Notes: generated by a model not told the origin, from the sequence alone. 40,205 bases of DNA from Mastigocoleus testarum BC008 (GCF_001456025.1 NZ_LMTZ01000006.1:1-40205), one strand, 5' to 3'. Shown: positions 6,723 to 18,296, numbered from the stretch's first letter. Numbers and translations: made by a program.

Positions 6723-8948
6723 CTAACCAAACTTACCAGCCGTTGAAGCTATGAGGAAGGCGGCATACGTCAGTACATAACCAACTGCAAAGTGAGCTAG
6801 ACCAACTACACGCGCTTGAACGATGGATAAAGCAACGGGCTTGTCTTTCCAACGAACTAAGTTCGCCAAAGGAGTACGCTCGTGTGCCCAAACCAAGGTT
6901 TCAATTAACTCTTGCCAGTAACCTCTCCAGGAGATTAAGAACATGAAGCCAGTTGCCCAAACTAGGTGTCCGAATAAGAACATCCATGCCCAGACAGACA
7001 GGTTATTCATGCCGTAGGGGTTGTACCCGTTAATCAACTGAGCAGAGTTTGCCCACAGATAATCGCGGAACCAGCCCATGAGATATGTGGAGTTCTCATT
7101 AAACTGTGCCACGTTTCCTTGCCATACACCCAGGTGTTTCCAGTGCCAGTAGAATGTTACCCATCCAACTGTATTTAATGACCAGAACAGAGCTAGATAG
7201 AAGGAGTCCCAAGCGGAGATATCACAAGTACCGCCACGACCAGGACCATCACAAGGGAATGCATAGCCGAAATCCTTTTTATCGGGCATCAGCTTGGAAC
7301 CACGAGCATCTAAAGCACCTTTTACAAGTACTAGAACTGTGGTGTGAATTGCTAAAGCAAAGGCGTGGTGTACTAAAAAGTCACCAGGTCCAATGGTTAA
7401 GAATAGAGAGTTAGAACCATTGTTGATGGCATCCAACCAACCACTCAACCAAACGTTGCCGTAGTTAGGATAAGCAGTATAAGCAATACTGTCAGCGTTA
7501 GACAGTAAAGTATCCATGCCGTATAACACCTTACCGTGAGCAGCTTGAATGAACTGAGCAAATACCGGCTCAATCAAGATTTGTTTCTCAGGTGTGCCGA
7601 AGGCAACTACTACGTCATTGTGTACGTACAAACCTAAAGTGTGGAAGCCTAGGAAGAGAGATACCCAGCTTAAGTGGGAGATAATCGCTTCTTTATGCTT
7701 TAACACGCGGTCTAATACGTTGCCCTTGTTTTGTTCGGGGTCGTAGTCACGAACCCAGAAAATCGCAGCGTGGGCAAAAGCACCAGTCATCAAGAAAACT
7801 GCAATGTACTGGTGGTGGGTGTACAGAGCTGCCTGTGTGGTGTAATCCCTAGATATAAATGCGTAGGGAGGCAGAGAGTACATGTGTTGCGCTACTAGGG
7901 AGCAAATTGTTCCCAAAGATGCCAGTGCCAAAGACAACTGGAAGTGTAGCGAATTGTTGATGGTATCGTACAGCCCTTGGTGAGGCAAGTTGAATTGACC
8001 TTCGCTCTTATTGCCAAAGAATGTTTTGGCGTTAAGCATCTCTTTGATGTTGTGACCAATACCGAAGTTTGTCCGGTACATGTGACCAGCAACGATAAAG
8101 AGAACTGCGATCGCGAGGTGGTGGTGAGCCATATCGGTCAACCACAATGACTCGGTCTGGGGATGGAATCCACCCAAGAAGGTCAAAATTGCAGTACCAG
8201 CACCTTGGGAGGTACCAAAGATGTGGCTTGCTGTATCGGGATTTTGAGCATAAACGCCCCAGTTCCCGGTAAAGAAGGGTTGTAAACCTGCTGGATGTGG
8301 TGGTGTACTCAAGAAGTTATCCCAGCCTACGTGGACACCACGAGATTCGGGGATAGCAACGTGAACCAAGTGACCAGTCCAAGCTAAGGAGCTAACACCA
8401 AAAAGACCAGCTAGGTGGTGATTTAGACGAGGCTCAGCGCTCTTGAACCAAGAGAGACTAGGACGGAACTTGGGTTGCAAGTGCAACCAACCTGCGAACA
8501 ACAATACTGAAGCTAGGAGCAGTAAGAATACCGAACCTGTGTAAAGGTCGTTGTTGGTTCGCATGCCAATGGTGTACCACCAGTGGTAAACACCAGAGTA
8601 AGCAATATTAACAGGATTGCTTGCTCCACCTTGGGTAAAAGCTTCAATTGCTGGTTTACCAAAGTGGGGATCCCAAATTGCGTGAGCAATGGGACGGATG
8701 TGAAGAGGATCTTTAATCCACTGTTCAAAGTTACCTTGCCAAGCAACGTGGAACAGGAGGCTGGATGCCCACAGGAAAATGATTGCCAGATGACCGAAGT
8801 GTGTTGCAAAAATCTTTTGATAAAGATTCTCTTCGGTCATGCCATCATGGCTTTCAAAATCATTTCCCATAGCCATCGCATACCAAATCCGACGCGTAGT
8901 CGGATCCTGTGCGAGATCCTGGCTAAATTTTGGAAATTTTGTCGCCAT
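6723..8948 (-). CDS. psaB: Photosystem I P700 chlorophyll a apoprotein A2
   Basis: The 741-residue product is full length and starts [16 protein letters not shown], as in cyanobacterial PsaB. With PsaA it forms the heterodimeric core of photosystem I in the thylakoid membrane, with 11 transmembrane helices per subunit, binding the P700 special pair, the A0 and A1 acceptors, most core antenna chlorophylls and carotenoids. The FX iron-sulfur cluster loop [17 protein letters not shown] supplies two of its four cysteine ligands. The C-terminal helices after [21 protein letters not shown] are intact. A GAGGAT element lies about 12 nt before the ATG. It follows psaA by 180 nt on the same strand, the usual psaAB order, and ends at a clear terminator. 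Confidence 0.99.
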   Translation of the reverse strand: MATKFPKFSQDLAQDPTTRRIWYAMAMGNDFESHDGMTEENLYQKIFATHFGHLAIIFLWASSLLFHVAWQGNFEQWIKDPLHIRPIAHAIWDPHFGKPAIEAFTQGGASNPVNIAYSGVYHWWYTIGMRTNNDLYTGSVFLLLLASVLLFAGWLHLQPKFRPSLSWFKSAEPRLNHHLAGLFGVSSLAWTGHLVHVAIPESRGVHVGWDNFLSTPPHPAGLQPFFTGNWGVYAQNPDTASHIFGTSQGAGTAILTFLGGFHPQTESLWLTDMAHHHLAIAVLFIVAGHMYRTNFGIGHNIKEMLNAKTFFGNKSEGQFNLPHQGLYDTINNSLHFQLSLALASLGTICSLVAQHMYSLPPYAFISRDYTTQAALYTHHQYIAVFLMTGAFAHAAIFWVRDYDPEQNKGNVLDRVLKHKEAIISHLSWVSLFLGFHTLGLYVHNDVVVAFGTPEKQILIEPVFAQFIQAAHGKVLYGMDTLLSNADSIAYTAYPNYGNVWLSGWLDAINNGSNSLFLTIGPGDFLVHHAFALAIHTTVLVLVKGALDARGSKLMPDKKDFGYAFPCDGPGRGGTCDISAWDSFYLALFWSLNTVGWVTFYWHWKHLGVWQGNVAQFNENSTYLMGWFRDYLWANSAQLINGYNPYGMNNLSVWAWMFLFGHLVWATGFMFLISWRGYWQELIETLVWAHERTPLANLVRWKDKPVALSIVQARVVGLAHFAVGYVLTYAAFLIASTAGKFG

Positions 8949-8999
8949 AGGTTTTATAAATCCTCAGACATGATAGCCATTTGATTTAAGCTTTTCTAG

Positions 9000-9027
9000 G
9001 AGTTTTGAGTTTTGAGTTTTGAGTTTT
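9000..9027. repeat. Heptamer tandem repeat in the psaA-psaB spacer
   Basis: Four exact consecutive copies of GAGTTTT (AAAACTC on the transcribed strand). Short tandemly repeated heptamers are a known feature of heterocyst-forming cyanobacterial genomes. It lies in the transcribed spacer about 50-80 nt upstream of psaB. Confidence 0.85.
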
Positions 9028-9128
9028 AACAGTTGAAATTTAATAGTTTGTGATGTTTTACCATCTATCACTAATATTCAAAAGTTTTATGACCCAAAAC
9101 CCATCACTCAAACTCATAAAGCCAATTG

Positions 9129-11393
9129 TCAGCCTACTGAAAGTATGTGTGCGTGGAAGAATGCCCAAGTTGTTGCAATTCCTCCTAAAAGATAGTGTGC
9201 CAATCCTACTGCACGACCTTGAGTAATACTCAAAGCGCGAGGTTGAATCGCAGGTGCTACCTTTAATTTATTGTGAGCCCAAACAATGGATTCAATCAAT
9301 TCTTGCCAGTAGCCACGACCACTGAATAAGAACATCAAGCTGAATGCCCAAATAAAGTGAGCGCCCAAGAACATCAGACCGTAGCCTGAAAGTGGACTGC
9401 CATAGGAGTTAATTACCTGTGCAGCTTGTGCCCATAAGAAGTCGCGTAACCAGCCGTTGATAGTGATCGCACTTTGAGCAAAGTTTCCGTAAGTGATATG
9501 AGACACATTGCCAGATGCGTCTACAGTACCCCAAACATCAGATTGCATCTTCCAACTAAAGTGGAAAATTACAACTGAGAGGCAGTTATACATCCAGAAT
9601 AGTCCGAGGAATACGTGATCCCATCCAGATACTTGACAAGTACCACCACGACCAGGACCGTCGCAGGGGAAGCGGAAGCCCAAGTTTCCTTTGTCTGGAA
9701 TCAGACGAGAACTCCGGGCATATAAAACACCTTTAAGCAGGATTAAAACGGTAACGTGAATGGTGAACGCGTGAATGTGGTGCACCATAAAGTCAGCTGT
9801 ACCCAAAGCAATGGGCATCATTGCTACTTTGCCACCTACCGCTACAACACCACCACCAAAAGCATGAGATACAGTTGCTAATGCGTTGGGTGCTGTACCA
9901 CCAATACCAGGAGCCATTGTGTGGATATTCTGTACCCACTGAGCAAACACTGGCTGCAATTGAATTGCGGCGTCAGAGAACATGTCTTGGGGACGACCCA
10001 AGGCACGCATAGTGTCGTTATGGATGTACAAACCAAAGCTATGGAAGCCTAGGAAAATACATACCCAGTTGAGGTGGGAAATAATTGCATCCCGATGACG
10101 GATAACCCGATCTAGTAAGTTGTCTTGGTTAACTACTGGATCGTAATCCCGCACCATGAATATGGCTCCATGAGCAGCACCACCAACAATTAAGAAACCA
10201 CCAATCCACATGTGATGAGTAAATAGGCACAACTGAGTTGCATAGTCAGTAGCCAAGTATGGATATGGAGGCATGGAGTACATGTGGTGCGCCACAATAA
10301 TTGTCAAAGAACCTAGCATTGCAAGGTTAATTGCCAACTGAGCATGCCAAGATGTGGTCAAAACTTCATAAAGACCCTTGTGACCTTGACCGGTGAAGGG
10401 ACCTTTATGATTTTCGAGAATTTCTTTGATGCTGTGACCAATACCCCAATTGGTACGGTACATGTGACCTGCGACGATAAATACTACCGCGATCGCCAAG
10501 TGGTGATGGGCAATATCTGTCATCCACAAGCTACCTGTAACTGGGTTCAAACCACCTTTGAAGGTGAGAAAATCTGCATATTGTCCCCAGTCTAAGGTAA
10601 AGAAAGGTGTTAACCCATTAACAAAACCGGGATAAAGGTCGGTTAACAACTCTTTATTGAGTATCAATTCATGAGGTAAGGGAATATCCTTGAGAGCTAC
10701 TCCCGCATCCAACAACTTATTTGTAGGTGCGGACACGTGAATCAAGTGACCTGCCCAACCCAAAGAACCACAACCAAGCAATACTGCCAAGTGGTGATTC
10801 AACATGGACTCTACGTTCTGGAACCATTCCAGTTTTGGTGCGCGTTTGTGGTAGTGGAACCAGCCTGCAAATAGGAATAAGCCTGCTAATACTAAACCAC
10901 CAATCGCTGTGCAGTAGAGTTGGAATGAACTGGTAATACCCCAGCCACGCCATACATGGAATATGCCGCTTGTGATTTGAATTCCGTGGAATCCACCACC
11001 AACATCTCCGTTTAAAATATCTTGCCCAACAATGGGCCAAACGACTTGAGCGCTGGGTTTAACCCCTAGCGGGTCGCTTAACCAAGCTTCATAGTTAGAA
11101 AACTTGGCTCCGTGAAATATCATCCCGCTCAGCCACAATGTCACTACTGCTAAGTGACCAAAGTGAGCAGCGAAGATTTTGCGGGATATATCTTCTAGAT
11201 CGCTTGTATGTGTATCAAAGTCATGGGCGAGCGCATGTAGGTTCCAAATCCACGTAGTGGTTTTTGGACCCCGGCCTAAGCTTCTGTCGAAATGACCTGG
11301 TTTTGCCCACTTCTCAAAGGAAGTTGGTACTGGATCTTTGTCGACTATAACTCTAGCTTTCTTTTCCTCTCGCTCTGGAGGACTAATTGTCAT
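9129..11393 (-). CDS. psaA: Photosystem I P700 chlorophyll a apoprotein A1
   Basis: The 754-residue product has the expected length and the PsaA N-terminus ([20 protein letters not shown]). It forms the photosystem I reaction-centre heterodimer with PsaB and carries the branch-A electron-transfer cofactors. The FX-binding loop [17 protein letters not shown] contributes the other two cysteines. Many His-rich helix segments ([25 protein letters not shown]) are chlorophyll ligands. The start codon is supported by a strong AGGAGG-type ribosome-binding site 5-8 nt upstream (complement of 11397-11404). It is the promoter-proximal gene of the psaAB operon. Confidence 0.99.
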   Translation of the reverse strand: MTISPPEREEKKARVIVDKDPVPTSFEKWAKPGHFDRSLGRGPKTTTWIWNLHALAHDFDTHTSDLEDISRKIFAAHFGHLAVVTLWLSGMIFHGAKFSNYEAWLSDPLGVKPSAQVVWPIVGQDILNGDVGGGFHGIQITSGIFHVWRGWGITSSFQLYCTAIGGLVLAGLFLFAGWFHYHKRAPKLEWFQNVESMLNHHLAVLLGCGSLGWAGHLIHVSAPTNKLLDAGVALKDIPLPHELILNKELLTDLYPGFVNGLTPFFTLDWGQYADFLTFKGGLNPVTGSLWMTDIAHHHLAIAVVFIVAGHMYRTNWGIGHSIKEILENHKGPFTGQGHKGLYEVLTTSWHAQLAINLAMLGSLTIIVAHHMYSMPPYPYLATDYATQLCLFTHHMWIGGFLIVGGAAHGAIFMVRDYDPVVNQDNLLDRVIRHRDAIISHLNWVCIFLGFHSFGLYIHNDTMRALGRPQDMFSDAAIQLQPVFAQWVQNIHTMAPGIGGTAPNALATVSHAFGGGVVAVGGKVAMMPIALGTADFMVHHIHAFTIHVTVLILLKGVLYARSSRLIPDKGNLGFRFPCDGPGRGGTCQVSGWDHVFLGLFWMYNCLSVVIFHFSWKMQSDVWGTVDASGNVSHITYGNFAQSAITINGWLRDFLWAQAAQVINSYGSPLSGYGLMFLGAHFIWAFSLMFLFSGRGYWQELIESIVWAHNKLKVAPAIQPRALSITQGRAVGLAHYLLGGIATTWAFFHAHILSVG

Positions 11394-11996
11394 TCGACCT
11401 CCTCTCTAGATAAGGATTGAGGAATCAATTTTCTCACAAGTTACTTTCTTGAGTTTGCGAAACTTTTCACTTTCTCCATAAATATACTGGAGTCACAAGA
11501 AAATTTTTTTGTGATTAGTGGTTTCAGTTGAATTATAAGGGCTTTACTCCCACATAGTCAGAAACATTTTAACAATAATTAAAAATCCCTGGATCGATTG
11601 TCCAATATTGATTGTGTCTTTTAAATAGGTGTGCAAAAGTCAATAGTTACTGTATTTAATTTACAAACAGAAACAATTCGCAACTTTTATCAATTTGTAG
11701 TTTTGACTTAATGTTCGATTTAATCCTCATCAAGAATTTAGCTGATTGGGCTCTAGCTCTACTATTTACGGGATATAAGCTTTTATTACTCTTTAGTTAT
11801 TGATTTTCTGATGTAGTTAAAAAAACTATGAATAAAATGACAATGGAAAAAATAAAAATCTTATATTTGAGTTCCAGATATAGAAAATGAACTATATTTC
11901 TGCTTTGGGGCTATATTTGGCTACCAATCAATTCAGACAAAATTAATACGAATAATTTAGATGATTATTAGTGTTTGGAAATGTAAGGAAAAACTA
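11394..11996. promoter_or_regulatory. psaA upstream region and leader
   Basis: About 600 nt separates psaA (reading left) from the lipoprotein gene (reading right). It contains no convincing gene. The AGGAGG ribosome-binding site of psaA is at its left end. On the - strand a TTGACT hexamer occurs near 11636-11641, but no good -10 hexamer is placed behind it, so I do not assign a precise promoter. A GTTACT...TTTACA arrangement near 11646-11665 recalls, but does not match, the spacing of the RpaB-type HLR1 site. TAAGGA at 11984-11989 serves the rightward gene. Confidence 0.45.
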
Positions 11997-13499
11997 ATGA
12001 ACTCACCGTGGAAACAGGTCTTAACAAAACTTTTTCCAATGAGGATTAATATTAATTTTTTTAAATATTTACTTTTGTTAATAATACTTGTCAATTTGGC
12101 AGGATGTGGCGGAAAAGCAACTGGGAAAGATGCGTCTGTTGATTTGAGTCGAATCAATGCAGGTTCGCAAACAACCCATGGAAAACTTTCCCAACAGATT
12201 ACAGAAGTTTCTCCACCAGTGGTTATTCAAAGGTTGCAGCAAAAATTGGAGGTGCATCAACCGCAAGTCCGAATCTTAAGCCCAAAGCCTGAGGAAGTTT
12301 TACAAGACAACTCCTTAAAAATTAAATTTTCAGTCAAAGATTTACCTGTATTCAAAAATCCCCGGTTGGGTCTTGGACCTCATTTGCAGGTGATTTTGGA
12401 TAACGAGCAATATCAAGAAGTTTACGATCTCGAACATCCATTGGAGATTTCCAATTTATCCGCAGGGACTCATACTTTACGAGTGTTTGCATCAACTCCT
12501 TGGTATGAAAGCTTTAAAAATGAAGGTGCTTATGACCAAGTAAAATTCCATGTTTTTACTAAGAGCGATCGCAACAATCCAGATCCGCAATTACCACTAC
12601 TGACCTATTCTCGTCCGGAAGGCGATTATGGTGCAGAACCTATACTATTAGACTTTTACCTAACGAATGCTCCGTTGCATTTAGTTGCACGAGAAAAAGA
12701 GAACGAGAAAATAGGAGATTGGCGAATTCGTTGTACTGTTAACGGTGAGAGTTTCATTTTAGACCGTTGGCACTCACTTTATCTCAAAGGTTTCAAATCG
12801 GGTAAAAATTGGGTAAAACTTGAATTTATCGATGGAAAGGGTAATCCTGTAAAAAATGTTTTTAATAGTACCATCAGGACAATTACGTACGATCCCAAGG
12901 GTAAGGACACTCTTGCTCAAATTACTAGAGGCGAACTCAAAGCTGACGAATTGCTCTCGATTATCGATCCCAAATATTTGGTTACGGAACCAGTAGCTAA
13001 ACCCACACCTGCAATTAAGCCAGTACCTAAAGTTGAAGCTCAAAGAGCACCTGCAACAAAATTAACACCGAAAGTTGAAGTTGAAACCCAACAAGCAAAA
13101 CAACCTGCAGTTTCTCAACCCGCAGCACCTTCTACACCAAAAGTAATTCCATCTCCAACACCTGAGGTAAAAGTAATTCCGTCTCCGAGCGCACCATCAG
13201 TCGCGCCAGAAACACCAAAAGAAACTTTGCAAGCTTCACCAGAAGTTATTAAATCTCCCCTAGTCGAATCAGTACCTCAAACGAAGAAACCTAATCCAGA
13301 CAAAATTAAATCTGAGGAGTCCAATCAAGAATTTAAACCAGAACCTAAAACTGAATTGGAATTGAAACCGAATTCTCAAACTGATACAAAAGTGACAGAG
13401 AAAGCGGAAGTACCTGCTAAGTCAGAGAAAGCAGATATTAAAGCTATTCCCCAATCTGAGCAAAAAACATCTGTTCTTGAAGACAAATCAGTTAACTGA
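11997..13499 (+). CDS. Putative lipoprotein with Pro/Lys/Glu-rich C-terminal tail
   Basis: I do not recognise a named family. ATG at 11997 is preferred because TAAGGA lies 7 nt upstream; an in-frame ATG at 11961 lacks this. The protein (500 residues) begins with a basic segment, a hydrophobic stretch (YLLLLIILVNLAGCGG) and a lipobox LAGC, so it is probably a lipid-anchored envelope protein. Residues about 85-330 look like two beta-rich, Ig-like envelope domains (PQVRILSPKPEEVL..., LGPHLQVILDNEQYQEVYDL..., SAGTHTLRVFAS). From about residue 340 the sequence is a low-complexity tail dominated by Pro, Lys, Glu, Ser and Thr with repeated KVIPSP, KPTPAIKP and KVE motifs, resembling linkers that cross peptidoglycan. 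Function is unknown. Confidence 0.8.
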   Translation: MNSPWKQVLTKLFPMRININFFKYLLLLIILVNLAGCGGKATGKDASVDLSRINAGSQTTHGKLSQQITEVSPPVVIQRLQQKLEVHQPQVRILSPKPEEVLQDNSLKIKFSVKDLPVFKNPRLGLGPHLQVILDNEQYQEVYDLEHPLEISNLSAGTHTLRVFASTPWYESFKNEGAYDQVKFHVFTKSDRNNPDPQLPLLTYSRPEGDYGAEPILLDFYLTNAPLHLVAREKENEKIGDWRIRCTVNGESFILDRWHSLYLKGFKSGKNWVKLEFIDGKGNPVKNVFNSTIRTITYDPKGKDTLAQITRGELKADELLSIIDPKYLVTEPVAKPTPAIKPVPKVEAQRAPATKLTPKVEVETQQAKQPAVSQPAAPSTPKVIPSPTPEVKVIPSPSAPSVAPETPKETLQASPEVIKSPLVESVPQTKKPNPDKIKSEESNQEFKPEPKTELELKPNSQTDTKVTEKAEVPAKSEKADIKAIPQSEQKTSVLEDKSVN

Positions 13500-13683
13500 A
13501 TATTTTCATCCAAATATCATTTGCACATAGTAGATGTTTCAATATTGGGGTGTGTTACGACGTAAAGTAGCGCACTCCAATCAAACCATATAGGTCAAGA
13601 TAAAGGCGTAGATAAAGAATTTATTCGTACGTACATGTTTTTAGATTGTGCTATTGGAATATCAAATTAATTTTTTTCGATTG

Positions 13684-13728
13684 CTTGTATCTCGATTACT
13701 TATATCTCGATTACTTATATCTCAATTA
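13684..13728. repeat. 15-bp tandem repeat
   Basis: Three consecutive copies of a CTTATATCTCGATTA unit (the first and third each with one change) plus a degenerate partial fourth. It lies between the lipoprotein and DUF952 genes. Immediately to the right, 13746-13774 contains several GGAGTCA-like words of the kind often repeated in Nostoc-type spacers. A short open frame spanning it is judged fortuitous. Confidence 0.8.
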
Positions 13729-13855
13729 CCTATATACAGCAGAATTCAGGAGTCAGAAGACAGGAGTCAGGAGTAGAATCTGCTTTATAACTGACTTTCA
13801 GTTTTTGAACTGTACCTCACTTAGTTGCAATCCGCTATAAATGAATCAAATATAA

Positions 13856-14194
13856 ATGAATCAAATTTTTCACATTACCCAATCCACTGTGTGGGAAGAA
13901 GCAAAATCAACTGGTATTTATCTTGGTGATACCTTGGAGTCGGAAGGTTTTATCCATTGTTCGACTCGATCGCAAGTAGTTAAAGTCGCCAATCGGTTGT
14001 TCAAAAATCAACATAATTTAAAACTTCTTTGCATCATTCCCAGTAAAGTCAAACCAGAAATCCGTTATGAAGCTCTCGAAGGAGAAGAAGTTTTTCCTCA
14101 TATTTATGGCGCTTTAAATATTGACGCAGTATCAGAGATTATTGACTTTAAACCAGGTGAAGATGGTTCATTTATATTACCTGCGAATATTTAG
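13856..14194 (+). CDS. DUF952 family protein
   Basis: The 112-residue protein matches the DUF952 pattern: an N-terminal FHITQSTVWEEAKSTGIY, the signature GFIHCSTRSQV (about residues 41-51), then LLCIIPSKVKPEIRYE and FPHIYGALNIDAV. This small cytosolic family has a fold related to ADP-ribosyl-handling enzymes, but its function is not established. The start is marked by a curious duplication: the 11-mer ATGAATCAAAT occurs at 13841 and again at 13856, and the first copy is followed by a stop after five codons. The second copy is the real start. The gene stands alone, 166 nt before gltS on the same strand. Confidence 0.88.
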   Translation: MNQIFHITQSTVWEEAKSTGIYLGDTLESEGFIHCSTRSQVVKVANRLFKNQHNLKLLCIIPSKVKPEIRYEALEGEEVFPHIYGALNIDAVSEIIDFKPGEDGSFILPANI

Positions 14195-14360
14195 CCTTGG
14201 AATATCTTGGATATAAACTAATTTTCAGAAAATATCATCTGATTTGCGGTAGATAATATATAATCTGCGATCTGCATTCATAAGAAATAGAAAAGATATG
14301 CAGATAAAACTATCCTGGGAGAGATTTTAATTACTTTCTCAGTAATTACAGCAAAATAAC

Positions 14361-15809
14361 ATGTTTAGACTCATAGATGTTTTCTGGGCTTATATTTTTA
14401 TCGCTGTATTAATTCTTGTAGGGCGCTTCATTAGACAGCGAATTAGAATTTTGCGATCGCTTTATATTCCAAGTTCTTTGGTCGCAGGCGTAATTGCTTT
14501 ATTATTAGGTCCAAGTGTTTTAGGCGCAATTGTTGCAGCCAATAATCCTGCTTCACCTTGGGCGAATGGACTTTTCCCCGAAGCAATTCGAACTGTATGG
14601 AGTCAATCACCCAGTATTTTTATAAACATAGTATTTGCAACCTTATTTCTGGGACAATCAATACCTGGTTGGCGAATGATTTGGCGTCAGGCTTCTCCCC
14701 AAGCAGCTTTTGGACAAACTTTAGGGTGGGGACAATATGTCATTGGTTTATTGCTCAGTATCACCGTATTAACACCTGTTTTTAAGTTACCTCCCATTGC
14801 TGCAGCCTTAATCGAGGTGGGTTTTGAAGGAGGACATGGAACCGCTGCAGGTATGGCGCAGACTTTTGAGCAATTGAATTTCCCTGCAGGTAAAGACTTA
14901 TCCTTAACCTTAGCCACCATTGGACTGGTAGGTGGTATTGTTGCTGGGACTTGGTTGATGAATTGGGGAAAAAGTACTGGACGCATTCAGATAGAACGCC
15001 AAACAGAGATCGATTTAGATATCGAGCAAAGTAAAGAAAATCAGATCAATGTAGAAGGTCATTCAGATATTGAAATAGCAAGAAAATATCTATTTCGGGA
15101 TTTATTGATCGATCCAATATCCCTGAATTTTGGTTTTGTAGGACTAGCAATTGCTGTAGGTTGGTTGATACAACAATCATTAATTTTGATTGAGTCACTT
15201 ACCTGGGGGATGGGAGAAGGATTTAGATTGATGCCTTATGTTCCTTTGTTTCCCATTGCCTTGATCGGGGGAATTATAGTCCAATTACTTGTGGTGCGTG
15301 TTGGTAGCAGCTACATGATTAGCAGACCTTTGATGGAGAGAATTGGTGGATTAGCACTAGACATAACAATTATCACTGCTTTAGCCACAATTTCTTTGAC
15401 TGCATTAGGAGAAAACTTACCGGCTATATTAATTTTGTCAGTGGCAGGTATTCTTTGGAATATATTCGTTTTCATTTTTCTCGCGCCACGTTTGATTCCT
15501 TTTTATCCTTACGAAAGAGGATTGGGAGATCTGGGGCAGTCAATGGGAGTGACTTCTACCGGTATATTGTTATTAAGAATGGTGGATCCAGATAATCGTT
15601 CCGGTGCATTTGAGTGTTTCGCTTACAAACAATTACTATTTGAACCAATACTTGGTGGCGGCTTATTTACTGCAGCTGCACCACCGTTAATAGCAAGATA
15701 TGGTGCATTTCCGATTTTATTATTGACCTCGGGGATGTTGGGATTTTGGCTAATTTTTGGCTTTTGGAACTGCAAGGAGCTACAAAAAGATTCACAAAAT
15801 GACATCTAG
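14361..15809 (+). CDS. gltS: Sodium/glutamate symporter, GltS family
   Basis: A 482-residue polytopic membrane protein with about 10-12 hydrophobic segments. Two halves show the inverted repeat of the family, each containing a glycine-rich re-entrant motif: VGFEGGHGTAAGMA (about residues 153-166) and LGDLGQSMGVTSTGILLLRMVDP (about 393-415). These match GltS Na+-dependent glutamate carriers, which import glutamate across the plasma membrane using the sodium gradient. A charged cytosolic loop (residues about 205-250) links the halves. ATG at 14361 starts directly before the first membrane helix. No partner gene is evident; uptake of glutamate for nitrogen or osmotic balance is likely. Confidence 0.88.
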   Translation: MFRLIDVFWAYIFIAVLILVGRFIRQRIRILRSLYIPSSLVAGVIALLLGPSVLGAIVAANNPASPWANGLFPEAIRTVWSQSPSIFINIVFATLFLGQSIPGWRMIWRQASPQAAFGQTLGWGQYVIGLLLSITVLTPVFKLPPIAAALIEVGFEGGHGTAAGMAQTFEQLNFPAGKDLSLTLATIGLVGGIVAGTWLMNWGKSTGRIQIERQTEIDLDIEQSKENQINVEGHSDIEIARKYLFRDLLIDPISLNFGFVGLAIAVGWLIQQSLILIESLTWGMGEGFRLMPYVPLFPIALIGGIIVQLLVVRVGSSYMISRPLMERIGGLALDITIITALATISLTALGENLPAILILSVAGILWNIFVFIFLAPRLIPFYPYERGLGDLGQSMGVTSTGILLLRMVDPDNRSGAFECFAYKQLLFEPILGGGLFTAAAPPLIARYGAFPILLLTSGMLGFWLIFGFWNCKELQKDSQNDI

Positions 15810-16366
15810 TGTAAATATCGGTATGTGGGATAGGAATCTATCAAGTTCTGATAGGCTCTTATGTCTGGGGAAGATGCAAGAGGTTAATGGACCACGAAAT
15901 TTATAAATTTCCAAACATTTTCTTAAAGACCATTCGAACTCTTTACTGATGATCGCTTATCGAAAATAGTTCGTCAAAATTTATTCAAAAACCTGTGATA
16001 GTTAAGTTTGTAAGAGAAAAATTCTTCGAGAAAACAGGAAGAAATACTATACATCGATACTCATAAACGACTATAACAGGTTTTTGATATTCAATAGTTT
16101 ATATTGAGCATATCGACAGAATTAGCCACAATTTTACTCTACACTCGATATCAAAATAACAAACGTTTCGCACATAGGTGTATTGTTTATATTTACTGTG
16201 CAGTGAATTATAGTGAATTACGATTTAAGCAATTTTATGGCGTTGCTGAATAGAGAATGCTAATCAAGAAATTAAATTACTGAAACATTAATTTTTTGTA
16301 GATAGTAATTTTTTGTAGATAGTTGTATCAAAAGCATTACGCACTCACCAACGCCAATTTTACTTT
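15810..16366. other. Convergent spacer between gltS and histidine kinase
   Basis: No gene is visible in these 557 nt. A small hairpin CTATCA/TGATAG (15838-15854) lies just after gltS but lacks a T-run. The right part holds a repeat-like segment annotated separately. Confidence 0.5.
16239..16355. repeat. Possible MITE remnant with internal 17-bp duplication
   Basis: GGCGTTG (16239-16245) is matched by CAACGCC (16349-16355) as short terminal inverted repeats. GGCGTTGCTGAAT is a word often found at ends of small cyanobacterial mobile elements. Inside, the 17-mer TAATTTTTTGTAGATAG is exactly duplicated in tandem (16289-16305 and 16306-16322). No coding capacity. Confidence 0.4.
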
Positions 16367-17848
16367 TTATGTTAACTTCACTACCATGTCATGAGTTATA
16401 TCTCGAATAGAATCTTGATTGTGTCGAATTGGTAAAGTAATTGTGAACTCAGTTCCTTTGTTGAGTTGAGAATCAACTGCTATCTTACCTTGATGTTTTT
16501 CAATAATTTTATAAGATATCGAAAGTCCCAACCCAGTTCCTTTCCCAACTGGTTTAGTAGTAAAAAACGGGTCGAATATCTTGTTGAGAATTTCTTGTTT
16601 CATACCAGGACCGTTATCTACAATTTTTATCTGAATATGGTTAAAGGAAATTCTTGCAGTATGAATAATAATTTTTTTAGAGTAGATTGATTTATCACCC
16701 AGTAAAGCATCTGCAGCATTACTCAGAATATTCATAAAGACTTGGTTTATTTGTGCGGCTAAACACTCCACTGGTGGTAATTCACCATAATCGCAAATAA
16801 TTTCAATTTCTTTAATAAATTTGGTACTGAGAATTAGTAATGTACTGTCTATCCCCGCATGAAGATCGACTTCCTTTATTTCTGCTTCATCTAAGCGGGA
16901 AAAGTTTCGTAAAGAAAGAACTATTTGACGAATTCGTTCCGAACCATTTTGAATTGATGATAGGGTCTTGGGTAAATCTTCTTTCAAAAAATCCAGTTCA
17001 ATATTTTCAATCATATTCTGAATATCTGAACTCGACTCAGGATAATTTTTTTGATAAAGTTCGACTAATTCTAGGAGTTGACTAGTATAGGTTTTTGTAT
17101 AGTTAATATTGCCATAGATAAAAGTAGCTGGGTTATTAATTTCATGTGCTACCCCAGCGACCATTTGACCTAAACCCGCCATTTTTTCTGTTTGAATTAA
17201 ATGACTTTGTGTTTGTTGTAATTCACTAAGTGCTTGATTTAGTTTTTGGGTTTGGATTAACAATGAGGCATTAAAGCGCCAAAATACAATACCAAGGGAT
17301 CCTGCTGCAAAAATTAAAGATGATAAAATCCCTAAGTAAGATATGAAGTCAGCTTGTTCTTTTTGATGTTTATAATCTTTGCTTAAACAATCTATTTTCT
17401 CGACAATTTTTTCAAATGTTGGATCTACCTCTTCTTTGTCTATTTTAATTGACTGTTTTATCTTTCTTTCTGCAATTAATTTAAATTGTTCATCCTGGAA
17501 TTTTTTATATTTTTTGTACAAGCCGAGAATTTCATATAGCTTTTCTTGATTTGGATCGATTTGAGTGATTGCATTTATTGTTGCAGTCATATTATCGCGA
17601 GTTTTTTCTATCTCTTTGAGGTTAGACTCATCTACTTTATTTTCTGCAACTGCTTCCAATTCCAGAGCATTAATTCTGTTCAATTGCCTAGCTATTTCTA
17701 TTACTAATATTTCAGATCTATAACTTCTATCTGACCATTTTTTTATGCTAAAAATACTAATGCTTGTAATTATCGCAACAAGACTCGATGCGACTAAAAC
17801 TGACCATTTTGGCAAATGGAATTTAGTATCTCTATGATTTTTTACCAT
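16367..17848 (-). CDS. Membrane sensor histidine kinase
   Basis: The product has an N-terminal transmembrane helix ([19 protein letters not shown]), an extracytoplasmic helical sensor region of about 130 residues rich in Lys and Glu, a second transmembrane helix ([20 protein letters not shown]), a short coiled coil, and a cytosolic kinase core. The H-box is [19 protein letters not shown], with the phosphorylated His in AHEINNP; the N-box is [14 protein letters not shown], the G1 box VDNGPGM, the F-box FDPFFTTK and the G2 box GTGLGLSI. The sensor resembles four-helix-bundle-type periplasmic domains; the ligand is unknown. I choose ATG at 17848; extension to a TTG at 17875 adds nine hydrophobic residues and has no ribosome-binding site. 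No response regulator is adjacent, so it is an orphan kinase. Confidence 0.92.
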   Translation of the reverse strand: MVKNHRDTKFHLPKWSVLVASSLVAIITSISIFSIKKWSDRSYRSEILVIEIARQLNRINALELEAVAENKVDESNLKEIEKTRDNMTATINAITQIDPNQEKLYEILGLYKKYKKFQDEQFKLIAERKIKQSIKIDKEEVDPTFEKIVEKIDCLSKDYKHQKEQADFISYLGILSSLIFAAGSLGIVFWRFNASLLIQTQKLNQALSELQQTQSHLIQTEKMAGLGQMVAGVAHEINNPATFIYGNINYTKTYTSQLLELVELYQKNYPESSSDIQNMIENIELDFLKEDLPKTLSSIQNGSERIRQIVLSLRNFSRLDEAEIKEVDLHAGIDSTLLILSTKFIKEIEIICDYGELPPVECLAAQINQVFMNILSNAADALLGDKSIYSKKIIIHTARISFNHIQIKIVDNGPGMKQEILNKIFDPFFTTKPVGKGTGLGLSISYKIIEKHQGKIAVDSQLNKGTEFTITLPIRHNQDSIRDITHDMVVKLT

Positions 17849-18193
17849 CACGATATACAATACTAGGAAACACAAAATTTTAATCTACACGAAAATAGCG
17901 TCAGATACTAAAAAAAATCTACCAAAGTTAAGCATTAATTATTCAACGAAGAGAAATATCACTTTGGATAGATATTATTAGGTGAAACAACAGCTATTTT
18001 AAATTTAAATGTTCGTTTGTCAATATATTTTTCGATAGAATAAGTCACAGTTATAAGGTACTAAGAAGATTTGGGAAACATTAGATATTATATCGTTAGG
18101 GTTGAAATTATTTCCTAATTTAACTTATGAAAGCTTTAGTTTACTGAACAAAACAAATAATGCTATGGAATGTTATAAAAACGAGTAATTTTA

Positions 18194-18238
18194 TGGTTGG
18201 AAGTTTTGTGGTTGGAAGTTTTGTGGTTGGAAGTTTTG
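18194..18238. repeat. 15-bp tandem repeat, three exact copies
   Basis: TGGTTGGAAGTTTTG is repeated three times without a mismatch. Exact identity suggests a recent slippage expansion. Confidence 0.9.
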
Positions 18239-18296
18239 AAATTGAAAATTTCTAATTTATAATTTCTGAACATATCTACCTAGTACACTAGAGCAT

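Noticed and set aside
8583..8984. 133-codon frame opposite the start of psaB
   Set aside because: Antisense to a highly conserved photosystem gene; no ribosome-binding site or recognisable domain.
11961..11996. Upstream ATG for the lipoprotein gene
   Set aside because: It lacks a ribosome-binding site, whereas the in-frame ATG at 11997 has TAAGGA at good spacing and gives a more normal lipoprotein signal peptide.
13646..13840. 64-codon frame across the 15-bp repeats
   Set aside because: The peptide is a translation of the tandem repeat (YLDYLYLDYLYL) and is fortuitous.
15838..15854. Terminator after gltS
   Set aside because: The 6-bp stem has no T-run on either strand, so termination is not supported.
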